A stretch of 64,000 bases of DNA, from positions 11,014 through 75,013 of the forward strand of contig JAUWYR010000006.1 of assembly GCA_030615745.1 (NCBI GenBank), read 5' to 3'. Origin of the DNA: Candidatus Zixiibacteriota bacterium (lineage in GTDB: Bacteria > Zixibacteria > MSB-5A5 > SM23-73-2). This document shows, in pieces, positions 24,726-33,029 of the stretch (within the stretch, counting starts at the first letter, position 1; every line of letters begins with the position of its first letter). The translations under genes were made by a program, and so were the position numbers. Under the pieces are notes generated by a model. That model was not told where the DNA came from. It did no database searches and was given only the letters and a program-made list of their open reading frames with translations.

Positions 24726-26942
24726 ATGAAGTGTCTTAAAAGGATTTTAATCTTAGGAGTTATCCTTGTTGTATCAGGATTTATAATTATCTGGGCTCAA
24801 TCTCAACCCAAAGAAGAGAAAAAGGTGGTAACAGATTTGACTCCCTCAGAACTTCATAAGCTATTAGGAGAGATGAAAGCCAGAAAACTTTTGAAGCAAA
24901 GGGAGGCGATGAAAAAGGTGGGATTGAAGGCACCGGCTAATCAGGATGATTACGATGCTTTATACTATGGCTTGAATTTGACTATCAATGATACAAATCA
25001 GACTATTTTTGGCTGGGTGAATATGGAAGCGGAAAGCAGAATCGATGGATTAACCTTAGTTTCGCTTGATTTAATCAATTCCTTAACTGTTGACTCGGTC
25101 AAGCTCGGCAGCACTTCCCTTTCCTTTGACCATATTAACAACTTAATCGACATTACACTGGATAAAGCATATAATACCGGTGAGAAGTTTGTGCTCTCAG
25201 TTTTTTATTATGGACATCCAGAACCAGGAGGATTTCTGGCTTTTACCTTCGAGACCTATAACGGATACCCAATGATCTCAAGCTTAAGCGAACCCTTTTT
25301 CGCCCGAAACTGGTGGCCCTGTAAGGATTTTCCACACGATAAGGCTGATTCAGCTGATATCAACATAACAGTAAGACCTGACCTTGTGGTCGCTTCCAAT
25401 GGGACATTGAGGGATACCCTCACCAATCCAGATGGAACCAAGACATTTAAGTGGCACGAATCTTATCCCATAACTACCTATCTCATATCAGTTGCAATTT
25501 ATCCCTATTCTATTTTTTCCCACTATTATCTTTATTCCCCTACTGACTCGATGGAAGTGAGATATTTCGTTTTCCCTGATTACCTGGGAACTGCTCAAGT
25601 CTATTATCAGATAACCGTCCCTGCAATAGAATATTATGCTGAAACTTTTGGAGAATATCCCTTTTTATCGGAAAAATATGGGATGGCACATTTTAAATGG
25701 GGTGGAGCAATGGAGCATCAGACCTGTACCACCATTAGGTGCTGGTATTATGGTTGGGCTATTATCGTGCATGAGCTGGCTCATCAGTGGTGGGGGGATC
25801 TGATAACCTGCAGGGACTGGCATCATATCTGGCTAAACGAGGGATTCGCTTCCTATTGTGAGCCACTATTTCGAGAACATACTTCAGGTCAATCCGCTTA
25901 TCACGATTATATGGAGGGTATGGATTATCCTTATGGCGGAACAATTTATGTCGTTGATACTACAGATGTTTATGAGATCTTCAGCCTCAGAGTCTATCAT
26001 AAGGGAGCCTGGGTTCTGCATATGCTCAGGCATGTAGTTGGAGATTCGACATTTTTCGATATTCTAAGAGCTTATTATTCTGATCCTCGTTATGCTCACG
26101 GAACAGCGGTTACCGAGGATTTTCAGGGTATTTGTGAAAATGTTTATGGATATGATCTAGACTGGTTTTTTCAGGAGTGGATTTATGGCGAGTATCGACC
26201 GAATTATCATTATTCCTGGATCTATGAGCCCTCGCCTGAAAGCTACGATGTGTATCTGCACATAGATCAAATACAGACCACTGATCCTGAGGTTTTTACT
26301 ATGCCTATTGATATAACTATAAAAGATACTACAAGTGTTGAAGAGACCACTCTGGTGGTTTTTAACAATTTACGTTTTCAGGATTTTAAATTAACTGTTG
26401 AGATTCTTCCTCAAAAATTGGAATTTGACAAGGATAACTGGATCTTAAAATATTCAACAAAGACTAGCTATGGATTAAATATTGTCACAACCTCTTTACC
26501 TGATGGAAAAACTTTTTGGACTTATTACGATACCTTAGAAGCAAAAGGAGGAACCCCTCCTTATGAGTGGGCAGTTATATCCGGTGATTTTCCGGATGGA
26601 TTGAGCTTAAGCTCTTCCACAGGAATAATCTCCGGTGCTCCCTTTGTAGCGGATACATTCGATTTCACTGTTCAGGTAGAGGATTTGAGTAGTCTTACCG
26701 ATACACAGGATTTCACTATAGTGGTTGAGTATGATACAACTGCGCAATGCGATTTAGTTTATGATGATAAGGTGAATTTATCAGATGTGGTCTTTTTAGC
26801 CAACTATCTTTTCAAATCAGGTCCTGCGCCAAATCCTTTGAAGTGCGGGGATGTGGACTGTGATGGTTCTACTGAGGTATCTGATGTTATTTACATCGCT
26901 AATTATCTTTTGAAAGGTGGACTGGATCCGTGCTGGTGGTAA
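24726..26942 (+). CDS. Secreted M1-family zinc aminopeptidase with Ig-like and dockerin domains
   Basis: 738 residues. A signal anchor (5-24), the N-terminal M1 beta-saddle (75-255), then the catalytic domain: GGAMEH (326-331, replacing the usual GAMEN exopeptidase motif), HELAH (349-353) and the third zinc ligand in NEGFASY (Glu372). A putative cadherin/Ig-like He_PIG module (about 585-670; GGTPPYEWAVISGDFPDGLS) and two dockerin repeats (DLVYDDKVNLSDVVFLANY, GDVDCDGSTEVSDVIYIANY) end the protein. M1 enzymes remove N-terminal residues from peptides, so with the C25 protease it could form an extracellular protein-degradation set (inference). It has its own promoter and terminator. Confidence 0.93.
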   Translation: MKCLKRILILGVILVVSGFIIIWAQSQPKEEKKVVTDLTPSELHKLLGEMKARKLLKQREAMKKVGLKAPANQDDYDALYYGLNLTINDTNQTIFGWVNMEAESRIDGLTLVSLDLINSLTVDSVKLGSTSLSFDHINNLIDITLDKAYNTGEKFVLSVFYYGHPEPGGFLAFTFETYNGYPMISSLSEPFFARNWWPCKDFPHDKADSADINITVRPDLVVASNGTLRDTLTNPDGTKTFKWHESYPITTYLISVAIYPYSIFSHYYLYSPTDSMEVRYFVFPDYLGTAQVYYQITVPAIEYYAETFGEYPFLSEKYGMAHFKWGGAMEHQTCTTIRCWYYGWAIIVHELAHQWWGDLITCRDWHHIWLNEGFASYCEPLFREHTSGQSAYHDYMEGMDYPYGGTIYVVDTTDVYEIFSLRVYHKGAWVLHMLRHVVGDSTFFDILRAYYSDPRYAHGTAVTEDFQGICENVYGYDLDWFFQEWIYGEYRPNYHYSWIYEPSPESYDVYLHIDQIQTTDPEVFTMPIDITIKDTTSVEETTLVVFNNLRFQDFKLTVEILPQKLEFDKDNWILKYSTKTSYGLNIVTTSLPDGKTFWTYYDTLEAKGGTPPYEWAVISGDFPDGLSLSSSTGIISGAPFVADTFDFTVQVEDLSSLTDTQDFTIVVEYDTTAQCDLVYDDKVNLSDVVFLANYLFKSGPAPNPLKCGDVDCDGSTEVSDVIYIANYLLKGGLDPCWW

Positions 26943-26962
26943 AAGTGTAATTTGTTGGTAAG

Positions 26963-26987
26963 GGCGGAACTTGTTTCCGCCTTTTTT
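26963..26987 (+). terminator. Intrinsic terminator of the M1 peptidase gene
   Basis: Arms GGCGGAA (26963-26969) and TTCCGCC (26975-26981) with a T-run directly after, 20 bases past the stop. Confidence 0.88.
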
Positions 26988-27078
26988 ATTTTTTGGTTGC
27001 AATTTTGTCGAAAGAGGTTATATTTTCGTAAAATTTAAAGTGAAATAGTCTTTTTTAAAAAGAGGTGATTAAATATAA

Positions 27079-27252
27079 GTTACTAACAACCATTAACTAT
27101 CTACTAACCACCAATAGGTCGGAGGGCTAGACCTAACTGGTAAGGCAGTGGACTTGAAATCCACCGTCCGTAAGGACTTGCGGGTTCGAATCCTGCGCCC
27201 TCCGCTTTTAAAAGTTTTTAGTGGTTAGTTTATAGCTGTTAGTTTTGTTGCT
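27079..27252. repeat. Imperfect inverted repeat flanking the tRNA
   Basis: About 32 bases at 27081-27112 (ending CTACTAACCACC) are roughly complementary to 27220-27252 (starting AGTGGTTAGT), with about three-quarters pairing. They would bring the ends of the pre-tRNA together. Confidence 0.5.
27121..27204 (+). tRNA. tRNA-Ser (anticodon TGA)
   Basis: 84 bases with acceptor GGAGGGC/GCCCTCC and discriminator G. The anticodon stem GTGGA/TCCAC has loop CTTGAAA, so the anticodon is TGA (27155-27157), reading UCN serine codons. A long variable arm (GTCC/GGAC) marks a class II tRNA, and the T-arm is GCGGG TTCGAAT CCTGC. CCA is not encoded. Confidence 0.95.
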
Positions 27253-27364
27253 GGAAGTTTTTGAGAGCCTCACCCTTATATAGCTATAAACATTTTCTCC
27301 CTTAAAAAATTTCAGGGTATTCCGATAAAAAGTATAGATAAATTTGTTAAAGAGTGCCTGCCTT

Positions 27365-27434
27365 GAGGATAGCTGGTTGAACTAAGGGAACTTCGGTTCT
27401 CACCTCCTTTGCTTCAACCAAGCTATCCTCTTTT
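27365..27434 (+). ncRNA. Long hairpin with T-run: structured terminator or small RNA end
   Basis: Arms GAGGATAGCT plus GGTTGAA (27365-27381) pair with TTCAACC plus AGCTATCCTC (27413-27430), followed by TTTT. An inner stem GGGAAC/GTTCTC with a ttcg-type tetraloop tops it. There is no gene just upstream, so it may end a small RNA starting after the tRNA, possibly from TTGAGA/TATAGCT near 27260-27290. No Rfam family recognised. Confidence 0.45.
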
Positions 27435-27526
27435 ACTGTAAAGGTTAAAAAAGAAATGAAAGTAATTAAGCTAAGTTGAGTTAACACCCAAAGTCTTTTA
27501 TTAAATTCTTCTTAGAAATTTTAAGA

Positions 27527-28285
27527 TTAGAATTGTCTAAACATCACTTTTTGGGTCTCTGTATCCACAAAAGCATAAAATCTATCTTTTAAAGCACCTG
27601 GATTCACCACTTTTGTCTGTTCAATTTTCTCCTCTCCTTGTGCCTTATGTGCATGCCCGCAAAAAGCCAAAGATGGTTTGTATTTTTGGATAATATCATT
27701 TATCACAGCAGAACCTTTGTGTTTCCCATTATCCGAATCGAGCTTTCCCACAGGTGGAGTGTGGAACAATAAAATCTTTTGCTGATTAAAGTTAGACAAA
27801 AATTTAAGCCCGTAATCTGCCTCCCACCTTGGATATTGCAGAACAAAGAAATCCTCTTTATCTTCTTCTGTTATCTCACCTCCGAATCCAGCTATAACTG
27901 AATCGTTAAAAACGAAAAAGGAATGATGGACTATATGAATGTTCGGGTTTTTCATAGCCTCTGTTGCCACTTTCAGATACTGGCTTATTGGAGAATCAAC
28001 ATTTCCAGGTATCAAAACTGTTGGTCTGTTCGACTTGGCTATCTGGAGATAGAATTTCCAGTAAATGTTTGTATTTTCCTCGATCTCCTCTTTTATTTTT
28101 GGCTTATTTTTATCAGGCATTCTTTTCTCTTTTTTCGCCTCTGCCCATTCGGTACATTTTATTCTCCATTTTAAGATATCGCCGGTGAAGATCACCAGGT
28201 CGAAATTTGAATTTTTAACAGCATCAAAAAAATCAGTCCAGATTTCTTCTTTTCCGTGAAAATCAGACAAAGATAGTATTTTCAT
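27527..28285 (-). CDS. Calcineurin-like metallophosphoesterase
   Basis: 252 residues. Metallophosphoesterase motifs in order: LSDFHG (1-10 region), FTGDILKW, LIPGNVDSP (GN-D motif), LLFHTPP and FCGHAHKAQG. The metal-binding Asp, Asn and His residues all appear intact. These are small cytoplasmic phosphoesterases of the YfcE/MJ0936 kind with varied substrates, so the substrate cannot be named. It follows no operon; its 5' side faces a large multi-hairpin repeat. Confidence 0.88.
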   Translation of the reverse strand: MKILSLSDFHGKEEIWTDFFDAVKNSNFDLVIFTGDILKWRIKCTEWAEAKKEKRMPDKNKPKIKEEIEENTNIYWKFYLQIAKSNRPTVLIPGNVDSPISQYLKVATEAMKNPNIHIVHHSFFVFNDSVIAGFGGEITEEDKEDFFVLQYPRWEADYGLKFLSNFNQQKILLFHTPPVGKLDSDNGKHKGSAVINDIIQKYKPSLAFCGHAHKAQGEEKIEQTKVVNPGALKDRFYAFVDTETQKVMFRQF

Positions 28286-28315
28286 TTTTTTCTCCTTTCA
28301 GACCTAAGCTCTTCC

Positions 28316-28446
28316 GTAGCGTCGGGGTTTATCCCCGACGTTAATCAAATTACATAGGTAATTCTCTGGTTAGTGCTGGAATTGGATTTCCAGCACTGTT
28401 TAAAATCTGGAAAATTCAATTCCTAACTAAAAAGAGCCTTAGCTAC
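28316..28446. repeat. Large Y-type multi-hairpin element
   Basis: Closing arms GTAGC (28316-28320) and GCTAC (28442-28446) enclose GTCGGGG/CCCCGAC and a TGCTGGAA/TTCCAGCA hairpin, itself inside GGTTAG/CTAAC arms. It sits between two minus-strand genes and could form several nested stems. Same GTAG...CTAC bounding as the elements at 3659 and 47407. Confidence 0.65.
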
Positions 28447-28473
28447 AATTTTTTCGTAGTGTTAAATTTATCC

Positions 28474-29244
28474 TTAAGACCTATTCCTCTTATGAAATAT
28501 CTTAAAACCTGCTTTTTCTAATCTTGCAACTGAAGTGAAATATGGATCGCAAAACTCCTCCTCTAAATAATCAAAATAACCAAGCTTTTTGAGTTTTCTT
28601 TTCATAATTTTGTCTTCCACTTGGGGCATCAAAATTGGGTCGTTCATACAGGCAATATGAAATTTTAGATTTGCAGAAATTAAATTTTTTATCCCCAGAT
28701 AAGGAAGCTCAAAAAACTCTGATTTTGCCCCAGTCCTTTTTTCAAACCCTTTCGGTGTTCCCGCTTTTAAACAGAGTCTTATATACACATTTTTGTATTT
28801 TTTTAATTTGGAAACATAATCTTTATCATCTCCAAAAAGGATACCATTGGTCTCTAAGATGAAAAGATAATCTGTGGTATTTACTAAATCCAAAACTTTT
28901 AAAAGGTGTTCTTTACCCAGTGTTGGTTCACCACCGGAGATTCGGAGTCGTGGAACATTTTTCTTTTTCGCATTATAGACCAGTCTGTCAAACACCTGTT
29001 CAGGAGAATAAAAATCTTTTTCTTTTTCAGGGAAGTCCCTTGACCAGTTAACCCAGCAAAAGATGCATCTGAGGCAGCATCCCACTGTATACCCGGTTGA
29101 GATTCCACGATAAACACCGGTGCAGTAGAATTTGGTATATTTTTTCAAACCCCCTTTGCAAACGATATTTTCTGTTCGTTTAGCCAGTTCCAAAGGGTCA
29201 AATGGTTTGAAATTTTGAGTTATGTACCTTGGATAGGATTCCAT
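28474..29244 (-). CDS. Radical SAM protein, unknown reaction
   Basis: 256 residues. The 4Fe-4S/SAM cysteines are in CCLRCIFCWVNWSRDF (CxxxCxxC), with the downstream GGEP motif (LRISGGEPTLGKEHL) for SAM methionine binding and a LETNG strand. The layout is a short single-domain enzyme without a SPASM or TRAM extension. From memory it fits radical SAM proteins of the AmmeMemoRadiSam/PFL-activase-like size class, but the substrate cannot be assigned. It is separated from the phosphoesterase by a Y-type element and is upstream of a glycosylase gene in the same orientation. Confidence 0.82.
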   Translation of the reverse strand: MESYPRYITQNFKPFDPLELAKRTENIVCKGGLKKYTKFYCTGVYRGISTGYTVGCCLRCIFCWVNWSRDFPEKEKDFYSPEQVFDRLVYNAKKKNVPRLRISGGEPTLGKEHLLKVLDLVNTTDYLFILETNGILFGDDKDYVSKLKKYKNVYIRLCLKAGTPKGFEKRTGAKSEFFELPYLGIKNLISANLKFHIACMNDPILMPQVEDKIMKRKLKKLGYFDYLEEEFCDPYFTSVARLEKAGFKIFHKRNRS

Positions 29245-29409
29245 TTAAGTTTTTCAAAGCAACATTTTCGTCCCATCTGAAAGGGACGGCTACCATTATT
29301 TTAATTCTCTTACACTCTCCTAACAAAGCCTTTCTGACCTTTTTTGCTAAAACGAATAGAGAAACACATCAGGATGAACCTTTAGGATAAACCTTCTCTA
29401 ACTGGTTTG

Positions 29410-30117
29410 TTATTTTTTTAAACAGAAATCCTTTACCACACAAATCTCGCACTTTTTCTTCCGACAGAAATCCTTAGTTAATCTTAGCAAAGCTGCTTCG
29501 AAATCGGCAAAATCTTTTCCTTTTACCTTATTTTCTTCCCACACCCTTTTCAGTTCAACTAAGATTTTGTCTTTTTTAATAACTTTGGGCAAAAGCCCTA
29601 AACTTCTTGCTCCTTCGATTACCAGAGCACCGGGCAAAGGTTCTGCTTTTTCCCAGATTTCTCTTAGTTCCCTTAAAAATATATTACAAGTTACATCCCC
29701 GATCCCTTTGCCCAAATCCTTTATTTTTTGCTCTAAATCTTTCTGGTCTTTTGCGAAGGAATGGAGTTTGTTCAAATCTTTTTGATATTTGTCTTTTAAA
29801 TCTTTTGTTATCTCCAAAAGTTTAGTCGCAGTTTTGAAATCATACCTAACATATCCTCCGTTATCCAAAATTCTTACCAGTCCATCCCAGCCAGTTTTTA
29901 AAATATCAGATGGGGTTAAAACATCCTCTTTTTTAAATTCGGCAAAGGTTCGAAGCACAATTGTCTCAGATATCCTTGCACCAAAAAGGATGGAGCCTAA
30001 AAACCATTTGAATATCTCCTCAGCTTCTTTTTTTGAAAGATCAATATCTAAGCTAACTGAGAACTTTTCGCCTAAATTATTTAACAAAAGTTTTATAGCC
30101 TTATTTTTACCCATCAT
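29410..30117 (-). CDS. Endonuclease III-like HhH-GPD DNA glycosylase with Fe-S motif
   Basis: 235 residues. A helix-hairpin-helix segment (KDLGKGIGDVTCNIFLRE) and a C-terminal Cys-rich patch (CRKKKCEICVVKDFC, C-x4-C-x2-C-x5-C) match the EndoIII family, although the first spacing is 4 where EndoIII has 6. Family members excise damaged bases, with EndoIII and related enzymes using a 4Fe-4S cluster in binding. I do not see the canonical catalytic Lys/Asp pair clearly, so the specificity is open and the protein may be a divergent subfamily. Confidence 0.72.
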   Translation of the reverse strand: MMGKNKAIKLLLNNLGEKFSVSLDIDLSKKEAEEIFKWFLGSILFGARISETIVLRTFAEFKKEDVLTPSDILKTGWDGLVRILDNGGYVRYDFKTATKLLEITKDLKDKYQKDLNKLHSFAKDQKDLEQKIKDLGKGIGDVTCNIFLRELREIWEKAEPLPGALVIEGARSLGLLPKVIKKDKILVELKRVWEENKVKGKDFADFEAALLRLTKDFCRKKKCEICVVKDFCLKK

Positions 30118-30417
30118 ATCTCACTTTTTAATTTTAATTATAAAGAATTTCTTTTTTTTCACAAGAGTTGTTTTGAAAAATTGAAATTGATTTCCAGCCT
30201 GAGAGGTCTTATGATTAGGAAAAGATTTTTTTATTAAGAAACAAAAAATAAGTTAAAAGAATTCAGTTAAAAAAAATCTATATGAGAAAAGAATATAAGT
30301 TTTTCACTTAACTTAAATATGGATCAAAAGCTTGAAAAAATAAGAACAAAAAATTAGTCCAAAAGTTTAAAAATTTTTTTTATAGTTTTGAAAATTTAGT
30401 CAAAATTTAGTTTTTCC
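30118..30417. other. AT-rich intergenic region between divergent genes
   Basis: Mostly A and T tracts, with no ORF or hairpin that I would support. It separates the minus-strand glycosylase from the plus-strand osmolyte island. Confidence 0.6.
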
Positions 30418-30445
30418 TTGACTTTTAAGAATGGAACACTAAAAT
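30418..30445 (+). promoter_or_regulatory. Sigma70-type promoter of the osmolyte island
   Basis: TTGACT (30418-30423), 16-base spacer and TAAAAT (30440-30445). The leader is short (about 12 bases), with a GAGGT ribosome-binding site just before ATG 30464. No operator was recognised. Confidence 0.6.
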
Positions 30446-30463
30446 TAAGAAATGAGGTAAAAG

Positions 30464-31672
30464 ATGGGAGATTTTTTTCAACAAGGAGCAATTTCCACAT
30501 TACATAGATTAGGGCACAGGGTTCTTGAGTCTTTAGAAGCGGAGTTAAAAGAGCACGGAACTCACAGACCTTTAGCTTTAATTCTACCTGCTGTTTATGC
30601 TGAGTTTGAAAGGAAAGCTTTGCCTAATATCCTCAGGCAATTAAAAGAAGTCGACTATTTAAATGAAATAGTGTTGGTGATGAACAAGACCGATGCGATG
30701 GAGTTCAAAAGAGCTAAAAAGACTTTGAAAAATTTTGGTCTTGATATAAATATCGTCTGGAGCTCAGGTCCCAGAATAGGTGAGCTTTATAAACTCCTGG
30801 AGAAAAACGACCTCCATTTAGGGGAGGATGGTAAAGGGAGGTCAGTCTGGATTGCTTTCGGGTATGTGATAGCAAATGATAAAAGCGAAGTCATTGCCTT
30901 GCACGATTGCGATATAATAAACTATAATCGCGAGCTTTTAGCCAGGCTTTGCTATCCTCTGGCTAATCCTAATTTGGGGTACGAGTTCTGCAAGGGTTAT
31001 TATTCGAGAGTTACTGACAGAATGTATGGAAGGGTCACCAGACTTTACTTCACTCCTCTTGTTCGTGCTTTGCAGAAGATCGTGGGTTATCATCCATTTT
31101 TAGTCTATTTGGATAGTTTTCGTTATCCTTTAGCTGGTGAGTTCAGCTTAGATGTTGATTTAGCAAGAGTTACAAGAATCCCAAGTGACTGGGGCTTAGA
31201 AGTGGGGATGTTGGCTGAGGTTTATAGAAACTGTGTTTCTAAAAGAATCTGCCAGGTTGACTTAGTGGAAACCTACGAACATAAACACCAAGAGCTTTCT
31301 CCAACAGATCCCACAAGGGGGCTTATGAAAATGTGCATTGATATAACCAAATCTCTTTTCAGAACTCTTTCCCAGGAAGGTGTTATCATATCAGCCGGTC
31401 TTCTGCGCACCTTAGCAGGAACCTGTCTGAGAACCGCTCAGGATGCTATAAAAAAATATGAAGATGATGCTTTTATCAACAAACTATTTTTTGATCGTCA
31501 TGCTGAGGTGACTGCAGTTGAAGCCTTTTTAGAGGGTATTCAGATCGCTGGGAACGAATTTCTATCCGAGCCTCTGGGAGTCCCTGAGATCCCTAACTGG
31601 AACCGGATTACTTCAGCTATTCCAGATTTCTTAGAGAGGCTTAAAGAAGCGGTGGCAGAGGATAACAGATAA
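30464..31672 (+). CDS. Glucosyl-3-phosphoglycerate synthase-like glycosyltransferase (GT81)
   Basis: 402 residues. The GT-A fold of the GpgS/GT81 group: nucleotide-sugar binding at LILPAVYAEFERKALPNIL, the metal-binding HDCDI (147-151), RVTRLYFTPLVRAL, and the acceptor loop PLAGEFSLDVDLARV followed by DWGLEVGML. GpgS transfers glucose from NDP-glucose to 3-phosphoglycerate, giving glucosyl-3-phosphoglycerate, which a phosphatase turns into glucosylglycerate. It heads the operon containing a glycerate kinase, a second glycosyltransferase and the phosphatase gene, which supports this role. Whether glucose or mannose is the donor cannot be settled. Confidence 0.82.
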   Translation: MGDFFQQGAISTLHRLGHRVLESLEAELKEHGTHRPLALILPAVYAEFERKALPNILRQLKEVDYLNEIVLVMNKTDAMEFKRAKKTLKNFGLDINIVWSSGPRIGELYKLLEKNDLHLGEDGKGRSVWIAFGYVIANDKSEVIALHDCDIINYNRELLARLCYPLANPNLGYEFCKGYYSRVTDRMYGRVTRLYFTPLVRALQKIVGYHPFLVYLDSFRYPLAGEFSLDVDLARVTRIPSDWGLEVGMLAEVYRNCVSKRICQVDLVETYEHKHQELSPTDPTRGLMKMCIDITKSLFRTLSQEGVIISAGLLRTLAGTCLRTAQDAIKKYEDDAFINKLFFDRHAEVTAVEAFLEGIQIAGNEFLSEPLGVPEIPNWNRITSAIPDFLERLKEAVAEDNR

Positions 31673-31698
31673 GCCTACCCTTAAAACAAACTAAATTT

Positions 31699-33024
31699 AT
31701 GGAATCATACTTGAGGGAAAAGGCTAAATCAATATTTTTTGCATCCTTAAAAGGTGCAGACCCAAAACTTTGCGTAAAAAGATTCTTAATGGTTGAAAAC
31801 GGTTATATTTTAGCCGGGGATTTAAGAAAAAAATTAAATGGGATTAATAAAATCTTGGTTGTGGGAGCTGGAAAAGCTTCAGCTTTGATGGCTCAAGCTA
31901 CAGAGGAGGTTTTAGGGGATGAAATCGATTCTGGAGCAGTGGTCTCTAAAACAGGGTATCAAGCTCCCCTGAAAAAAATAAAGCTTTATTTTGGAGGACA
32001 TCCATACCCTGACGAAAACGGAGTTAAAGGGACGCAGACGATAATTCAAACCGTTTCTGAAGCTGGTGAGAACGACCTGATCATCTCTCTTTTCTCAGGA
32101 GGGGGATCATCTCTTCTGGTTTCTCCTTTTGATGGAATAAGTTTAGAGGATAAAAAAAGGATCACCCGGCTTCTTCTGGAATGTGGTGCTAATATCGATG
32201 AAATAAATACTATTAGAAAACATATATCTAAAGTAAAAGGTGGAAGATTGGCTAAGTTAGCTTACCCTGCTCAAATAGTATCTTTAATTTTATCAGATGT
32301 TATCGGAGATAGATTGGATTCCATTGCTTCCGGACCAACTGCTCCTGATCCAACTACTTTCAAAGACTGTCTTGAGGTTCTTTTTAAATACAAATTGATG
32401 GACAAAATCCCCAAATCAATAAAAGTTTTTTTAGAGAACAATCAGAACAAAAAAGATTGTGAGACCTTAAAACCAGAGGATTTAGTCTTTGAAAAAGTGA
32501 AAAATATAATAGTGGGCTCAAATCTTTCAGCCTTAAAGGAAGCGCAGAGAAAAGCAAAAGAGCTGGATTTCAATACCCTTATGTTATCTTCCACCATCTC
32601 AGGTGACACCAGAAAAGCTGCCTTAGAACATGCTGAGTTAGCCAGAAGAATAAAGGTTGAGAAAAAAATCGTTCCTCCTCCTGCCTGCGTTATCTCTGGA
32701 GGTGAAACCACAGTGGAAGTCAAGGGGAAGGGATTAGGCGGAAGGAACCAGGAGTTCGTATTGGTTTCAGCTATCGAGATCGATGGGCTTAAGAATGTTG
32801 TGATTGCCAGTTTGAATACTGACGGAACTGATGGACCAACAGATGCTGCTGGTGCTATCTGCGATGGATTCACAGTTTCTCGTGCGAAAAAAAAGAATTT
32901 GGATCCAAGAGAATATCTGGATCAAAATGATTCCTATCATTTCTTTCAACAATTAGGTGATTTGATAAAGACCGGTCCAACCAATACCAATGTTATGGAT
33001 ATCCATATAATTTTAGTGGGTTAG
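31699..33024 (+). CDS. Glycerate 2-kinase, MOFRL/GckA type
   Basis: 441 residues. Two-domain type 2 glycerate kinase: the N-terminal DUF4147 part has ILVVGAGKASALMAQA and FSGGGSSLLVSPFDGI, and the C-terminal MOFRL domain has GKGLGGRNQEFVLVSA and TDGTDGPTDAAGAICDG. It phosphorylates D-glycerate at C2 with ATP, giving 2-phosphoglycerate, the link to glycolysis. It lies 26 bases after the GpgS-like gene and 5 bases before the Ggs-like one. In an osmolyte setting it may return glycerate freed from the solute to metabolism or lower the glycerate available to Ggs (inference). Confidence 0.93.
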   Translation: MESYLREKAKSIFFASLKGADPKLCVKRFLMVENGYILAGDLRKKLNGINKILVVGAGKASALMAQATEEVLGDEIDSGAVVSKTGYQAPLKKIKLYFGGHPYPDENGVKGTQTIIQTVSEAGENDLIISLFSGGGSSLLVSPFDGISLEDKKRITRLLLECGANIDEINTIRKHISKVKGGRLAKLAYPAQIVSLILSDVIGDRLDSIASGPTAPDPTTFKDCLEVLFKYKLMDKIPKSIKVFLENNQNKKDCETLKPEDLVFEKVKNIIVGSNLSALKEAQRKAKELDFNTLMLSSTISGDTRKAALEHAELARRIKVEKKIVPPPACVISGGETTVEVKGKGLGGRNQEFVLVSAIEIDGLKNVVIASLNTDGTDGPTDAAGAICDGFTVSRAKKKNLDPREYLDQNDSYHFFQQLGDLIKTGPTNTNVMDIHIILVG

Positions 33025-33029
33025 AAGTT

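Noticed and set aside
15871-26942. Dockerin-tailed proteins considered as a cellulosome
   Set aside because: No cohesin, scaffoldin or carbohydrate-active enzyme is present; the partners are proteases and an FG-GAP protein.
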